Part shown: positions 1 to 11,896 of the stretch, piece by piece
How the letters are laid out: each line of letters starts with the position of its first letter
How positions within the stretch are numbered: position 1 is the stretch's first letter
NCBI GenBank assembly: GCA_963680875.1
Contig: OY804579.1
Coordinates: forward strand, 78,915,095-78,979,094
Direction of reading: 5' to 3'
Length of the DNA: 64,000 bases
Origin: Bathymodiolus brooksi
Taxonomy: Eukaryota > Mollusca > Bivalvia > Mytilida > Modiolidae
Notes under the pieces: model-generated
Databases searched by the model: none
Told to the model about the DNA's origin: nothing
What the model saw: the letters and a program-made list of their open reading frames with translations, nothing else
Made by a program: the position numbers and the translations under genes

Positions 1-139
1 GTGTCCTCAGTTTAAAACAAAATACTGTATTAAAAAACACTTAAAACAATAAATATTTTGCATGAGATATGCTTCTTTTCATATTATTTTAAAAAACATT
101 CTTCTTCTTCTATTACGATGTCAGTTTCATCTTACACAC

Positions 140-306
140 ACAGATATATAATGTATACGACTTAAAATTAATCCAACAGTGTTAGAATTAGATTTTTGAG
201 TTAACAATTTTGTGTGTGTTTTCCCTCAACGGGATTCGAACTCATACCATTGATACACTGCTTAGTCTTTTGTCCAGCACCCGATACCACTCGGCCACAT
301 CCGCTA
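140..306 (-). mobile_element. tRNA-derived SINE (Leu/Ser-like head)
   Basis: Read on the minus strand, the segment opens with a tRNA-like head containing an A-box-like TGGCCGAGTGG and a B-box GAGTTCGAATCCC, followed by a non-tRNA body containing 'tctaattctaacactgtt'. The same body and the same 'cagtgtatcaatgg' junction recur at 35440-35672, which shows it is a dispersed repeat. The would-be acceptor stem does not pair and the TpsiC stem is imperfect, so it is not a functional tRNA gene. The element is oriented away from the TCF gene. Confidence 0.7.
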
Positions 307-871
307 CATAATTATTAGGACAAAAAAACCACATGAAAACAATATAGAATGGCTTTAAACTGAATATAACATAACAAATGTGTGGAATCACCGAATTCTA
401 CGTTTCAAAAGAAGAACCCCGATATTAAATCTGGAAAATAGGACACATAATGTTTTTAGAATATATCATTTTAAATATAACATTTAGTGTACATTTTGCA
501 ATTTTGTTGTTTTTTGTTTCTATTATTTGAACTCAGCTTTGATTTGTGATGTCAAGATCGGATGTACATTACAACAACTTTATTATTTATACTGTCTATA
601 TGACTTGTGGCAGGTCGATGGTTTTCTCCGCGGGTACTTAAAGTAATATGAAAGGCGAATATCGTGGAATTTTTGGATTAAATATTTTTACTTAATATGC
701 CACTTAATTCAACTAAAATCAACTGCATAACATTAAAAATCCGCTCAAAAGCAGAATTTATGAGCAAATCGCAAAATATTTGATAGCAGATAATTCTGTT
801 ATACACAACAGTAATGCAAATGATATGCGCGTGACCCAAGATTTGAACTCTTTCGGAGAGATTGTTTTACG
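307..871. other. AT-rich 5' flanking DNA, no gene seen
   Basis: No coding signal was recognised. A short stretch near 598-640 (gacttgtggcaggtc followed by ggttttctc) resembles the middle of the SINE at 20524-20780 and is probably a decayed fragment. Confidence 0.5.
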
Positions 872-1979
872 CGTGTGTTCGATATGTGTTTAAATTATCT
901 CCCTTTTGAAAACCTGGCTGTCAAAAGTAGACATTTATTTTTATGTTGATATGTTGTATTGATATATTTTGTAATGATAAGGCTATTTATGATATATTTA
1001 TCGTATTTAAACATTGACAAACTCCTGCAAATAAAATTTGATAAGAAATTTGCAGAATTAAAATAATAACCATATCATTGTCAAGGTGACGAATGTTTTA
1101 TATAATGCTTAATGTTTACATTTTCAATTCGTTCAAGGAACCATTGGCTATTAACAGTATGGTCTACTCTGTCTGTCTGTGAGCTTTTTGCTTGGCAACC
1201 ACCAAGCGAGACATATCCAAACACGCTCCTGTTACAGAAAGTGATTGGATTAGTTGACGATGGATATAAAATGAGATTTAGACATATACAGGTTTGTTCC
1301 ACTGGGATTCGAGCTTATGGCAATAGGAATTAAGGCTAATAAGTTTTCAATACTTTATATAGTCAACAAAAGGCATGATATAACAGAACATAAAAATCAA
1401 CAATTGTATTTAGGCTTCAAATAAATACTGCACAAAAAAGTAGATGCAAAAACGGCTGTAAAATACCAATATAAAAAATAACCTAGGTAGCACTGAGGTT
1501 CGAATGTAAAAAATCAACCTAGAAAAACATGATGTGGTGAGCAGCTAACAAAAAGTTTATATTTTAAAGCATTCTGTGGTTAAAGCTAATCTAAATTTAA
1601 AGCCGAAAATTAACCAAATTTAGTCTCCCATTTTAAGCTATCCCCAAAACAAATAGTTTGGGTAATACTCCTATAGAAGCAGAATTAAAAGTTATACTAA
1701 GTAGGCCATACTGTTAATAGCCAATGGTTCCTTAAACAAGTTGAAAATGTAAATATTAAACATTATATAAAACATTCGTCGCCTTGACAATGGTATGGTT
1801 ATTATTTTAATTCTGCAAATTTCTTAGCAAATTTTATTTGAAGAAGGTTGTCAATGTTTAAATACGATAAATATATTACAAATAGCCTTAGCATTACAAA
1901 ATATATCAATAAAACATATCAACATAAAACAGCCAGGTTTCAAAAAGGGAGATAATTGAAACGCAAATCGAACACACCC
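872..1979. repeat. Long imperfect inverted repeat (foldback)
   Basis: The left arm at about 872-1168 is the reverse complement of the right arm at about 1698-1979, with scattered mismatches and small indels. Matching landmarks include gtgtgttcgat, aattatctccctttt, cctggctgt, tatgttgatatg, ctgcaaat, attgtcaaggcgacgaatg-like sequence and ccattggctattaacag. The arms enclose a spacer of about 530 bp with no convincing gene. This could be a foldback or long-TIR MITE. No clear target duplication was found at the outer ends. Confidence 0.8.
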
Positions 1980-2970
1980 GTTTATCTTTTCTTGATCGGC
2001 AATCATCGGACCAAAACGTTTCTTCACGAGGAATAATGATCGGCAATCATCGGAACACAACAACCGAAAGTTAATTAGTCTCCACAACAATGGCGAGGAC
2101 GAAAAACATGCACACGGATTTGCAGATTTCTAGTTGTTGGGAACATATTTCGACTTGAAACATGCATGAATAGCTTAGTAAAGGTACCACCGTATTCCAA
2201 ATGAATTTTCAGGGGAAATTTTTTTTCACCCAAAACTGGTGTAACATTACTTTAAGTTTCCTCCCCCAATAAAACTGACCACCACGATATAACTGAAATA
2301 TTGTTGAAAGTGGCGTTATTTAAACACCATAACCCCTCATTCTGTCTAGTATCTCAGACAGACCGTTAATTTGCATGTAGTATAGAAATATTTAGCTATT
2401 TTATTTAAATTGCTTTTGTTTATCCATACAATTGTCTAAAACCATCATGTTTTATCTTTTCAGCCATAATAGATCGACATTTTCTGCGAGCATTCGTGTT
2501 GTCCGGCTATTGCATTTTTCGTGTGATTTTATGGCAATTATTTTTTAATAAAATATGAGACAGTTTTTTTTTTCGAGTTAAAGAGAATTGATGCAAAGTT
2601 TTCTCTTGGTCAAACGAATTGCTTGGCAGTTGGGTTTAACCATGACGCATCCGGGTATTTTATAACTGTTCCGATTTTCATATTTTGTCCTTGGTGTCTT
2701 ATAACGCTCGATGGAAATCCAGAGTAAAGATATTGGAGTGGAGGATATAACCTTTCTCACGAAAGGATTTCCACTTGTTCTGGTAGACGAATTAAAAACA
2801 CAACTCACCCATACGACCGAACTAAATCGGTGGCTCGCGTATGACGAAGCAAATGAGAGGTTCTTGTTTTAGAGCATGTGCGTAAAAGACAACTTGACTT
2901 GCAGATCCAAATAGATTATATCTTGCTAGCAGTGGTCACTGAATCGTTGTTAGGGAAATCAAAAGATAGT
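1980..2970. other. 5' flanking DNA with minor repeats, no gene seen
   Basis: The sequence gatcggcaatcatcgga occurs twice (near 1993 and 2038). Positions 2255-2335 carry a SINE tail with 'ataactgaaatattgttgaa' followed by a gttaaacacc-like end. No coding region is supported. Confidence 0.5.
2255..2335 (+). mobile_element. SINE 3' tail fragment
   Basis: Contains 'aataaaactgaccaccacga' and 'ataactgaaatattgttgaa', ending in a degenerate gttaaacacc motif. It matches the 3' third of the fuller SINEs at 20524-20780 and 38262-38516. The tRNA-like head is missing. Confidence 0.75.
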
Positions 2971-3818
2971 TTGAGCCCTAAGAGTTGTTCATGTTCGTTG
3001 TAGTTTGTGAAATTATTAGCTGACCCCTATGTGTTGTTCGTGTTCTTTGTAGTTGGTGGAATTATTGACTGACCCCTTTGTCTTGTTCATGATCCGTTTG
3101 TAGCTGGTGAAATTGTTGGCTGACCCATATGTGTTGTTCATCTTCCGTTTGTAGTTGGTGAAAGTATTGGCTGAGACCTAAGTGTTGTTCGTGTTCTTTA
3201 TAGTTGGTGAAATTATTGGCTGACCCCTATGTGTTGTTCGTGTTCTTTGTAGTTGGTGGAATTATTGACTGACCCATATGTGTTGTTCGTATTTCGTTTG
3301 TAGTTGGTGGAATTATTGACTGACCCCTATGTGTTGTTCATGATCTGTTTGTAGCTGGTGAAATTGTTGGCTGACCCATATGTGTTGTTCATCTTCCGTT
3401 TGTAGTTGGTGAAAGTATTGGCTGAGACTTAAGTGTTGTTCGTGTTCTTTATAGTTGGCGAAATTGTTGGCTGACCCCTATGTGTTGTCCAGTCATGTTC
3501 CGTTTGTTGTTGGTGAAATTATTAGCTGAGCCCTATGTGTTGTTCATTCTCCGTTTGTAGTTGGTGAAATTATTGGCTGACCCATATGTGTTGTTCATGT
3601 TTCGTTTGTAGCTGGTAAAATTGTTGGCTGATCCCTATGTGTTGTTCATTCTCCGTTTGTAGCTGGTGAAATTGTTGGTTGATCCCTATGTGTTGTTCAT
3701 TCTCCGTTTGTAGATGGTGAAATTATTGGCTTATCCCTAAATGTTGTTCATGTTTCGTTTGTAGTTGGTGAAATTATTGGCTGAGCCCAAAGTGTTGTTT
3801 TATTCTTTGTTGTTAGTT
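2971..3818. repeat. Tandem satellite, ~60-bp unit, ~14 copies
   Basis: Each unit reads approximately TTGGTGAAATTATTGGCTGA, then CCCCTATGTGTTGTTC, then a variable ATGTTCCGTTTGTAG-like stretch. Unit length and sequence vary. A block of about four units recurs: the gatccgtttg variant at 3091 and gatctgtttg at 3342 are each followed by the same ordered variants. This indicates a higher-order repeat of about 250 bp. Confidence 0.9.
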
Positions 3819-4797
3819 AATTTATCGAATATATCACTATTTAACTTTCGTTGCATAACCAATGCTCCAATCCTAAATCTGATCTCCAAGACAGCTGAAC
3901 AATTGCCGAAAGTGGCGTTTTAAAACAATCTGTCCAATATTCATCTATATCGGAAATATGAAGTTTAATGACATCACTTGTAGTGAAATTTTATCCATAT
4001 AAAACTTCAGTGATTAGAGATGAAAGCTATACCCAAGGTTTACGAATCGAAAAGGAATACACATGTATATTCAATATTGAGACAAATCGGGTTATTTTAT
4101 TAACAAATTTAATTCGATTTTTAAAATCTTAAACCGGTTGTCTGAAACTGATAGTGATCATTGGCTCTGTAACTGTTTTTGGTGATGAACAATTTTTTTC
4201 CCTTCAAAATGATAACTTTATTGTTTCTTTATTTTCCATTCCCAAAATTTAACAGACAGTTTATGTCTATGAAAAATTGTTTGATTGTTTGTTTATTTGA
4301 TGGTGTTTAACGCCACTTTCAACAATATTTCATTTATATCGTGGCGGTTCTAAGAAAAGAAGAAAAATCCGTTTGAATTTGGCTATGCTCGAATTAAGGT
4401 CAGATTCCATGCTTTATCAATATAGTCTTGTCCGGGAGACATTACATCTCACAGGAATCATGCTTGTTTTAACGTCATTATTCTTTAATACATTATTTTT
4501 AAAATTTTGCTTGGTTTAGATATATAAGATATAAGATTGACAAACAAGAAAAATTAGTCTACAAACCCATCGATTATATATAATAATTATTGTCCTTATT
4601 TTTTTTGTAGCCATCAAAGGTGGCAATGCAGAGATTCAGAGGAAGATGTTATCGATTTACATTTAATTGACTATTAGTTTTCACTAATTATTTTTGCTAC
4701 ATATTTACGATAATCATCCTGTTATTAAAAAAAATTCTTCGATTTGGTAATATAGACATACGTAAAAAAATTATACTAACTGTCTTTAGAATGTTGA
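3819..4797. other. AT-rich DNA with one reversed SINE tail
   Basis: At 4285-4345 the minus strand carries the SINE 3' tail: the plus strand reads 'ggtgtttaacgccactttca' then 'acaatatttcatttatatcg'. No gene or RNA signal was recognised in the remainder. Confidence 0.5.
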
Positions 4798-5763
4798 TTA
4801 AAACTGACAATTGTTTGTCAGTCCCAAAGCAGGATTCGAACCCACAACATTGAATGTTGGTGCACCCGCGGTATATTTTAAAATTGACAATTGTTTGACA
4901 GTCCCTGGGCAGGATTCAAACCCACAACATTGAATGTTGGTGCACCCGCGGTATATTTTAAAATTGACAATTGTTTGATAGTCCCTAAGCAGGATTCGAA
5001 CCCACAACATTGAATGTTGGTGCACCCACGGTATATTTTAAAATTGACAATTGTTTGACGGTCCCTGAGCAGGATTCAAACCCACAACATTGAATGTTGG
5101 TGCACCCGCGGTATATTTTAAAATTGACAATTGTTTGACAGTCCCTAAGCAGGATTCGAACCCACGACATTGAATGTTGGTGCACCCGCGGTATATTTTA
5201 AAATTGACAATTGTTTGACAGTCCCTAAGCAGGATTCGAACCCACAACGACATTGAATGTTGATGCACCCACGGTATATTCTAAAATTGACAATTGTTTG
5301 ACAGTCCCTGAGCAGGATTCGAACCCACATCGACATTGAATGTTGGTGCACCCGCGGTATATTTTAAAACTGACAATTGTTTGACAGTCCCTGAGCAGGA
5401 TTCGAACCCACATCGACATTGAATGTTGGAGCACCCGCGGTATATTTCATAATTGACAATTGTTTGACAGTCCCTAAGCAGGATTCGAACCCACATCGAC
5501 ATTGAATGTTGGTGCACCCGCGGTATATTTTATAATTGACAATTGTTTGACAGTCCCTAAGCAGGATTCGAACCCACGACATTGAATGTTGGTGCACCTG
5601 CGGTATATTTTAAAATTGACAATTGTTTGACAGTCCCTAAGCAGGATTCGAACCCACGACATTGAATGTTGGTGCACCTGCGGTATATTTTAAAATTGAC
5701 AATTGTTTGACAGTCCCTGAGCAGGATTCGAACCAGCAACGACATTGAATGTTGGTCCACTCA
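4798..5763. repeat. Tandem satellite, ~80-83-bp unit, ~12 copies
   Basis: Each unit contains GACAATTGTTTGACAGTCC, AGCAGGATTCGAACCCAC, ACATTGAATGTTGGTGCACC and CGCGGTATATTTTAAAAT. Units differ by point changes and a 3-bp insertion (acaacgacattg or acatcgacattg). AGGATTCGAACCC is the reverse complement of a TpsiC-arm/B-box-like GGGTTCGAATCCT, so every unit carries an internal RNA polymerase III B-box-like motif. The short minus-strand frames overlap in several phases and shift where units change length, so they are not protein genes. Confidence 0.92.
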
Positions 5764-8700
5764 CAGTACACCTTACTCTACATTCAGCACCTAATACTCG
5801 CTCTGTCGGTTCAAACCATACGTCGGCATAAAATCACCTCCACTATCCCTATAGCACCTTAGACCACCGGTCTAACTCTGATATAAATATATATCTATAA
5901 AAGATCCCCATCAGATTTTTTGAGTCTCGGAAAGTGTAAACCCCCTCCATTTTACAATGATAATCATCTACAGTGTGGAATAGTTTTAATGCATAATATA
6001 AAACATTTTCCTTCTAAGACGCTTTAACAAAAAAATATTTGAATATTGAATTCCACTTGCCTTGCCATTGGTTGTTCGTTTTATGGAAGAAATACTTATA
6101 GAGATAATGAGGAGAAAATTCAAATTGGTTGGTAATTTCGTTATATCGAAATTAATTTTCAATAGTTCAAAGATAGTTAAATTAAATATATATTTCAGCA
6201 AAATAACCGAAATCTTTGATCCTCTTTTTATTAATTTCCAATTCGAATCATAGTAAAACATCACAAGAAACAAGAGGTGCCTTGGTCACTGTCCCTATTT
6301 ACCCTCAATCCTCTTTGGAAATTCTTTTCGTTATTTTCTTTTTTATTAGTAGGGATACACTTTTTCTACCTCCAAAATAAATTTAAAAAAACAGAGTACA
6401 TGACTGTTGCTTAGAGTATTTACCTTACTCACATGAAACAAGTGGACTCTGAATTTATTTCTGCTTAATAGCAATTGTATATTAAAAATGATGAATGTAA
6501 CACAATCAACCGTAAAAGGCACGTTTATCATTATTAAAGTAATTCTTTGATCTTTTCCCGTTCTTTCGATTTCAGTGGAACCACGTGGTAACGATATTTT
6601 GTTCCTTCATCTTAAGAATAAGTTGGCTCTTTCGAATCAATTGTCTTACTTTATAAAAAAAAGTGTAGTATATGAAAAGGGGGTTAATCCGACTAGCTTA
6701 GATAACTTCAAAACCTTACTAATTTTGTAATTATTAATTTGTTTGTATACTTAGTAAAAATGAATTATATTTACAGTTGCATTTCTATTTGAAAATCTGT
6801 TTTACATATATAATAAGCAAATTTCTAAAATGGGATTTCATTCACTTCGTTTGCTGATTTTTCTATGTGTGTAGAGCTTCACAACCATAACTTTTGATAG
6901 TTTTTTTTATTTCGTTTTTAACTAAAGTAAAAAAAAAAACATTAATAGCCATGGTTCAGTGGGAATGCCATGTAATGGGCATAACAATGAAAATTTTAAG
7001 TCAAAATTGAAGTTTGCAACCAATAAAAAAACCAGGTTTACATGTATATGTATTGCACAAGTGAAACTCTCTCCTCGAAGCACCCACTACTTACCATACT
7101 TCCTTTCGTTGTTTATGAATTTTTTTTATTTTTTTATTTAAGAAATCTATGTAACAGAATTACTTTTAAAAATGTTTATCTTGAAAACCATTGTCCTATA
7201 TATATATATATATCTTTATTCTCATAATCCAAAATGCAATGGTAAAGATCACAACAAAACGAGTTTTTGGGTGTGAAAGAAAAACTTTTGCCTAACTTCT
7301 GAAAAACTGAACATCCATAACAATGTTTGGGTATGAAATAAAAGAAACTGTCCTTTTCATATTAAAGAGTGAAAAAGAAGGTAAATATAGTTAATTCTAT
7401 GAAAAAAACTGTTGTAACATCTGTATCTTAATTTTTGATAACTACCTCCCTTGAAAATATTATTTTATATTTGAATATATTTGCATATATTTCGTTAGAT
7501 TGCACATAATTTTATGGTGAGAATATCATTAAAATTTATTTAAATATAGGAATATGGTATAATTATTTTGAAGAAAAAAAAAGGATATGGAATTAAAAAA
7601 AATAACTGTTGTTTATCACAACAAAAAGGAGTATATTCTGTAAATGTCCTACTTTTAAGTCGAATTATTTCAATTTAATCTTTTAAATAAATTTCGTTCA
7701 GTAAAAATAATTATTTTGTCAACTAATATTTACTAAGGAATTAACAATATCTTACCATCATTTTCAAACGTGTTTTCCGTTGATAAACATTTTTTTTTTG
7801 TAAACGACATCGGTAAACAAGTGGAATAAACATTTCCAGATTATTTGGAAATGAATACCCTTGATGTATTCTGCTAAAACACATGCCCTATTAAACGCTA
7901 GTTTACTGTGTCTCGTAATTCTTACTTACAAATTTTTAAGAAGAAATCCAAATCGCATTTAATTTCAATTAATAGTATGACTGATACAGATTTCGAAACA
8001 ACACCTGTATACCATCACATCCCATGCTGAATAAAATACCCATATATACCTTAAGAAAAAAGTAATTGGAATGCACATAATTAACTGACCGTGGGTGACG
8101 AAAAAATATAATTTTCCGTGTCACATCCACTAGATGGCGATAGCTACAAAGCAAATAGAGTGTAAACGACCTAGGCTGAACCGTTCAGTCTGAACTGCCA
8201 TATAAGGTATCACAAAGGCTTGCCGACAAAGATCAAAGGAAACTGACGGAACGAGTTTAATACGGATATTTCCAATTTCTCATATAACACAGGTTGAAAA
8301 ATGACATGTCCTTTGTTTAAATAATTACTAATACACAAAAAATACAAGACTGAAGATATAATTTGAAGAAATCAATGAATTTCTCTCCCCGAACACTTGA
8401 CCTTTAGGGTGCAAGCCCATCTATCGGATCGTTGAGATTTGAGATAAACACGAGATCAAAGGTTCTCTTTAAAAATATTATATGTTTAAGACGCACAAGA
8501 AGAATGCATTATCATAGGTCTATTAAAAACCCCTTGGTCACATAGACAATATATTGTCCAAGAAATGTCCAGTTAGAACTAATCAGAAACGATAAAAATA
8601 AATCAATTAATTTAAATTATGATAATTAATAAGTTAAAAACATCTACCTATGTAGAAATCTACAGGAAATCATTTCACATTATATTTCATTTTATGTTAA

Positions 8701-9119
8701 TTCAACTAGCTTATTTTCATAATTTTAAAACTCAAACTTTACAAATCACATCAAAATCAATTATTCTAGTAATCAAATCACATTACAAAACGGAGAAGCA
8801 GCACACATAATTTTTTCATTGCACTTGCACGCATTTACTTCAACTGTAGTGCTTTAACATCAAAGGGAAGGTACCTGGGGGCAAACTCCTCTGATATTCA
8901 AAATCAAATTACATATGTAAATAATGTCACGAATTTCGCAAATATTTCGTTAATCAAGCTTGAAAACGGATTTATTTCAGATGTAACAAGCAAATAGAAA
9001 AATCATTTTATTAAATAAATTATGTTTCAGTATATTAGTTTCATAATTAAAGAGATTTTATTGTTTAAAGTCGAAAATTAATTCCACTTGAAGTCCTTTC
9101 GGAGACCTCACTACTACCG
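5764..9119. other. Upstream intergenic DNA, no gene seen
   Basis: Strongly AT-rich, with homopolymer A/T runs and a short TA microsatellite near 7197-7213. Small open frames are present in several phases but show no recognisable domain, codon pattern or splice structure. Distal regulatory elements of the downstream TCF gene could lie here but none can be identified by eye. Confidence 0.5.
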
Positions 9120-9286
9120 AACCCATTTTGTAAGCGGCCATTTGATTGGACGAATAGTAAAGTGCTCGTTGCCAATTGGGTACTTTCCCATCTGAATGTC
9201 TTCACAAGTTATTCATGGCGGAAACCAAACGTGTATGGGAGATAGTGGCACAAAAAAAAGTGGGATTTACTTAGGTTTTTGGTGAA
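9120..9286 (+). promoter_or_regulatory. Putative proximal promoter / 5'UTR of the TCF gene
   Basis: Just upstream of the coding start the sequence is less AT-rich and contains an inverted CCAAT (ATTGG, near 9136) and a forward CCAAT in GCCAATTGGG (near 9171). There is no obvious TATA box at a suitable distance. A short upstream ORF lies within it (9215-9274). The transcription start cannot be fixed from sequence, so the promoter/5'UTR boundary is inference. Confidence 0.4.
9215..9274 (+). CDS. Upstream ORF (19 codons) in the TCF 5' leader
   Basis: ATG at 9215 opens a frame reading MAETKRVWEIVAQKKVGFT and stops with TAG at 9272-9274, 12 nt before the first in-frame TCF ATG (9287). It has G at +4 but a pyrimidine at -3, a weak-to-moderate start context. 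If the mRNA starts upstream of it, scanning ribosomes would meet this ORF first, which could dampen TCF translation. No homology is claimed. Its reality depends on where transcription begins. Confidence 0.35.
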   Translation: MAETKRVWEIVAQKKVGFT

Positions 9287-9292
9287 ATGACA

Positions 9293-9436
9293 ATGCCGCA
9301 TGTGAACTCTGGCGGCTCAGAAGACTTTTTTTCAAATGACGAAGTGAAAGTGTATAAAGATGAAGGTGAAGAAGAGAAAAGATCGTCTGAAAATTTATCT
9401 GAAGACAAATTAGGCTTAGTAACGGAAACCGAGGAG
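9293..9436 (+). CDS. TCF7L2-like (pangolin): TCF/LEF transcription factor, exon 1: beta-catenin-binding domain
   Basis: Encodes residues 1-48 of a TCF/LEF family nuclear factor that recruits beta-catenin to Wnt target genes. It begins MPHVNSGGSEDFFSNDEVKV and continues YKDEGEEEKRSSENLSEDK, the family's N-terminal beta-catenin-binding signature (human TCF7L2 has MPQLN..NDEL..FKDEGE..KSSEN). Asp16 falls at the position known to contact beta-catenin, and acidic residues 23-28 follow. An in-frame ATG six bases upstream (9287) would add Met-Thr. The 9293 ATG is preferred because it gives the conserved MPxxN start and has A at -3. The exon ends in phase 0 at GAG with donor GTTCGT. This is the 5' coding exon of a gene extending past the window. 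Family assignment is firm; orthology to one vertebrate paralogue is not, since invertebrates usually have a single TCF. Confidence 0.93.
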
Positions 9437-9565
9437 GTTCGTAAAAATGTTGATTGAAATAATTACATCAATGGAGGAATTACCCTTTGATGTTACCACA
9501 TGATTCTTCAGACATCTATAGAGGATATTTTATACAAAAATAAGGGAGTTTTGTTTTCTTTGCAG
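9437..9565 (+). other. TCF intron 1 (129 bp)
   Basis: Starts GTTCGT and ends in a pyrimidine-rich tract with TTTCTTTGCAG. It separates two phase-0 boundaries and contains stop codons in the exon 1 frame (TGA shortly after the donor), so splicing is required. It is remarkably short next to introns 2 and 3. Confidence 0.9.
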
Positions 9566-9632
9566 GGTAAAAATGGCAGTTTGGGGAACGGATTCGACGG
9601 TGGCGACAAAACAGAAAACGGGCGTGAAGATG
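9566..9632 (+). CDS. TCF7L2-like (pangolin): TCF/LEF exon 2
   Basis: A 67-nt exon that continues the exon 1 frame in phase 0. It encodes GKNGSLGNGFDGGDKTENGR then ED plus the first base of a Gly codon (residues 49-70). It follows acceptor TTTGCAG and ends at GATG with donor GTAAGA in phase 1. The Gly/Asn/Asp-rich acidic stretch is the linker after the beta-catenin-binding domain and is poorly conserved in the family. The phase-1 end matches exon 3, which starts with GA to complete a GGA glycine codon. Confidence 0.85.
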
Positions 9633-11563
9633 GTAAGATCACATCACAATACACCTCTTCCTTTGATCTTTGTTAAACAGTACAACATTCTATTTATAAC
9701 TTATTGAATTGTAGTTGTTTACATCTCGTGTTAATACGTTGTTTTACTATGTGTGTATGTGTATACTGTAAACAACAAGAAAGCCGACCCTCCTTTAAAA
9801 AATCAAATCAAATCTCTGTGTCAGTGAACTGTGAAATTATATTAACTTGACAATAGTTTTATTCATACATTTTATTAGATCAGACCAAATGTATGATTCA
9901 TATTATTTATTTTTCTACACTAAAAAAAGGGATATTTTGTGCAGTTGATTGCATTGTTTACAATGTGAACTGTGACAACATGCAGCCTTTCTCTAATTTT
10001 GAATTGTCTGTGAATGAATACCATTGGGTCAGATAAGAGAAATTGACCAATGGTCAATGAGAGTGGATGTTGTTTATTGTTAAGATAATTAGGTAATCAG
10101 ATCACAGTCTGTCAGATTTGATTAAAATCAAAACACATGTCAATTAAACATGTTAATTGTTTATATAGCAATATCCCAAATTCACTTAATTTCTGCAAAA
10201 TCAATATGGTCATTATCAGCCTGTTTTTATATCAGTTTTATGACATTTTAGGGTAAAGATAAACAGAAAGAATTAAATCAGGCTTTGATATAGGATGTAT
10301 TTACAAACAAAACAAATGGAAAATGTATAGAACAGGGCTCCACCAAAAAAAATAAATAGATAAAAAAGAAAGTGTATTTTTGTTATCACTGTATTGTTAT
10401 ATCCTTTCTAATTATCACTGATTTAGATTTAAAAATAATTGCTTAAAGATCATTATCTTTGGATTTAAATGTTGAGAGGTGACCAGATGAAAAAGGCTTT
10501 GAACAAAAGAAATTGTTAAACATCTTTTGGTTTTTGTATTAGGAAACAAGATATATTTCTATTGTTAGTTTGACATTTCTAAATTAATTACAGGTGAAAC
10601 CAAGCTGAACATGCCCTCAAACCAAAAAAATGTAATCCTTTACAACTGATGGATTAAAATATAAAAAAGGTCTCAAATGTTTTTTTTTTTCAAAATATCT
10701 TCAAAATTCTGAATATCCTTAGGACATGGTAAGGTGGTGTGACATTTTTTGTATTTAATAAATATATTAAAATTGAAAATACAACCCACTAAAATCCATA
10801 ATACAATTGTCTTCGAATATGAGGTTATAAGAAAAACTTGGACTTTAATATCAAAGAGTATATATGTATATTTTATGTACCAGCACATCAATAGGAAGAA
10901 GTTTCCATATTTTAAAACTACATACATGTATTTACACATGTTATTCTACTTGTGTGTGTCCTTTACCCCTAAATCAAATTAAATACCTTCATTTCCAATT
11001 TTAATAAAATTTCCTTTGCACACGATTGAATAAGTTTACATGGTTTTTCCCAGGACTTGGGAGGAAAAGACATAGATTTTCAATTTTCTACAACAGGTTA
11101 ATATTTGTTTGAATTTCATCTTCCCTTTAAACCTTGTGGAATTGTCCAGTTTAATACATGTCATTGGCTATGTAAATGTTTTTAATTAATATTTTTTTAT
11201 TTAAAAAAAAAATTGTAAATATTTTAAATATTAAAAAAAATAATGTTGGAATCGTAATATTATTTGTGCATATAATATATGAATGATAATGCTTGCATTA
11301 TAGAAAAATGTCTCTTTAATTGCTGAAAGATTTTTTTAGAGGTGAGGTGACCAAACAGCAAGATAAATAAAAATACTGATATTTTTTAAAAATATTTTTG
11401 AAACTATAATGTCAACAGCAACATAATACATTGTAAAATAACTCTCTGTCAACACGATTTTGACAGAAAAAAGGGCGGACTTCATATCCCCAATTGTTTC
11501 TGAGGGTAGATGTCATTCATAATATGACTATTAGATTTACTTCATGGAGAGTTTAAGGTCGAT

Positions 11564-11682
11564 GACCTCTGACTATAAGCCTAACACAACTGTGATGGGG
11601 ACCTAGAGACCTCTGACTATAAGCCTAACACAACTGTCATGGGGACCTAGAGACCTCTGACTACAAGCCTAACACAACTGTT
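11564..11682. repeat. Tandem repeat, 44-bp unit, ~2.7 copies
   Basis: GACCTCTGACTATAAGCCTA starts at 11564, 11608 and 11652, each followed by ACACAACTGT and, in the first two units, GATGGGGACCTAGA or CATGGGGACCTAGA. Units are nearly identical, indicating recent duplication. Confidence 0.9.
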
Positions 11683-11871
11683 TGGGTCCTGATGCAAACC
11701 TCAGGTGTTAAGCCATAAGGTTTCCAGAAAGTGATGACAAACACAAATAACTCAATGCCATGCATAAACAATTAATTATAAAAGATACAGATGTGAAAAA
11801 ATAAGGGAAGTCCCCTTTTGACCTTTTTTAGGTTTAAGTATTAAAACTACATGTATTCCTGTAAATGATAT

Positions 11872-11896
11872 GGGGGGGGGGGGGGGGGGGGGGGGT
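11872..11896 (+). repeat. Poly-G run (25 nt)
   Basis: An uninterrupted G tract on the transcribed-sense strand inside intron 2. It could form a quadruplex in RNA or DNA and its length is prone to assembly error. Confidence 0.9.

Noticed and set aside
222..306. Possible functional tRNA-Leu/Ser gene on the minus strand
   Set aside because: The A- and B-boxes are good, but the acceptor stem does not pair, the TpsiC stem is imperfect and the sequence continues into a body shared with another locus, so it is a SINE head.
4798..5760. CRISPR-like appearance of the ~80-bp regularly spaced repeats
   Set aside because: This is eukaryotic DNA. The whole unit is repeated with no unique spacers, and there are no cas genes.
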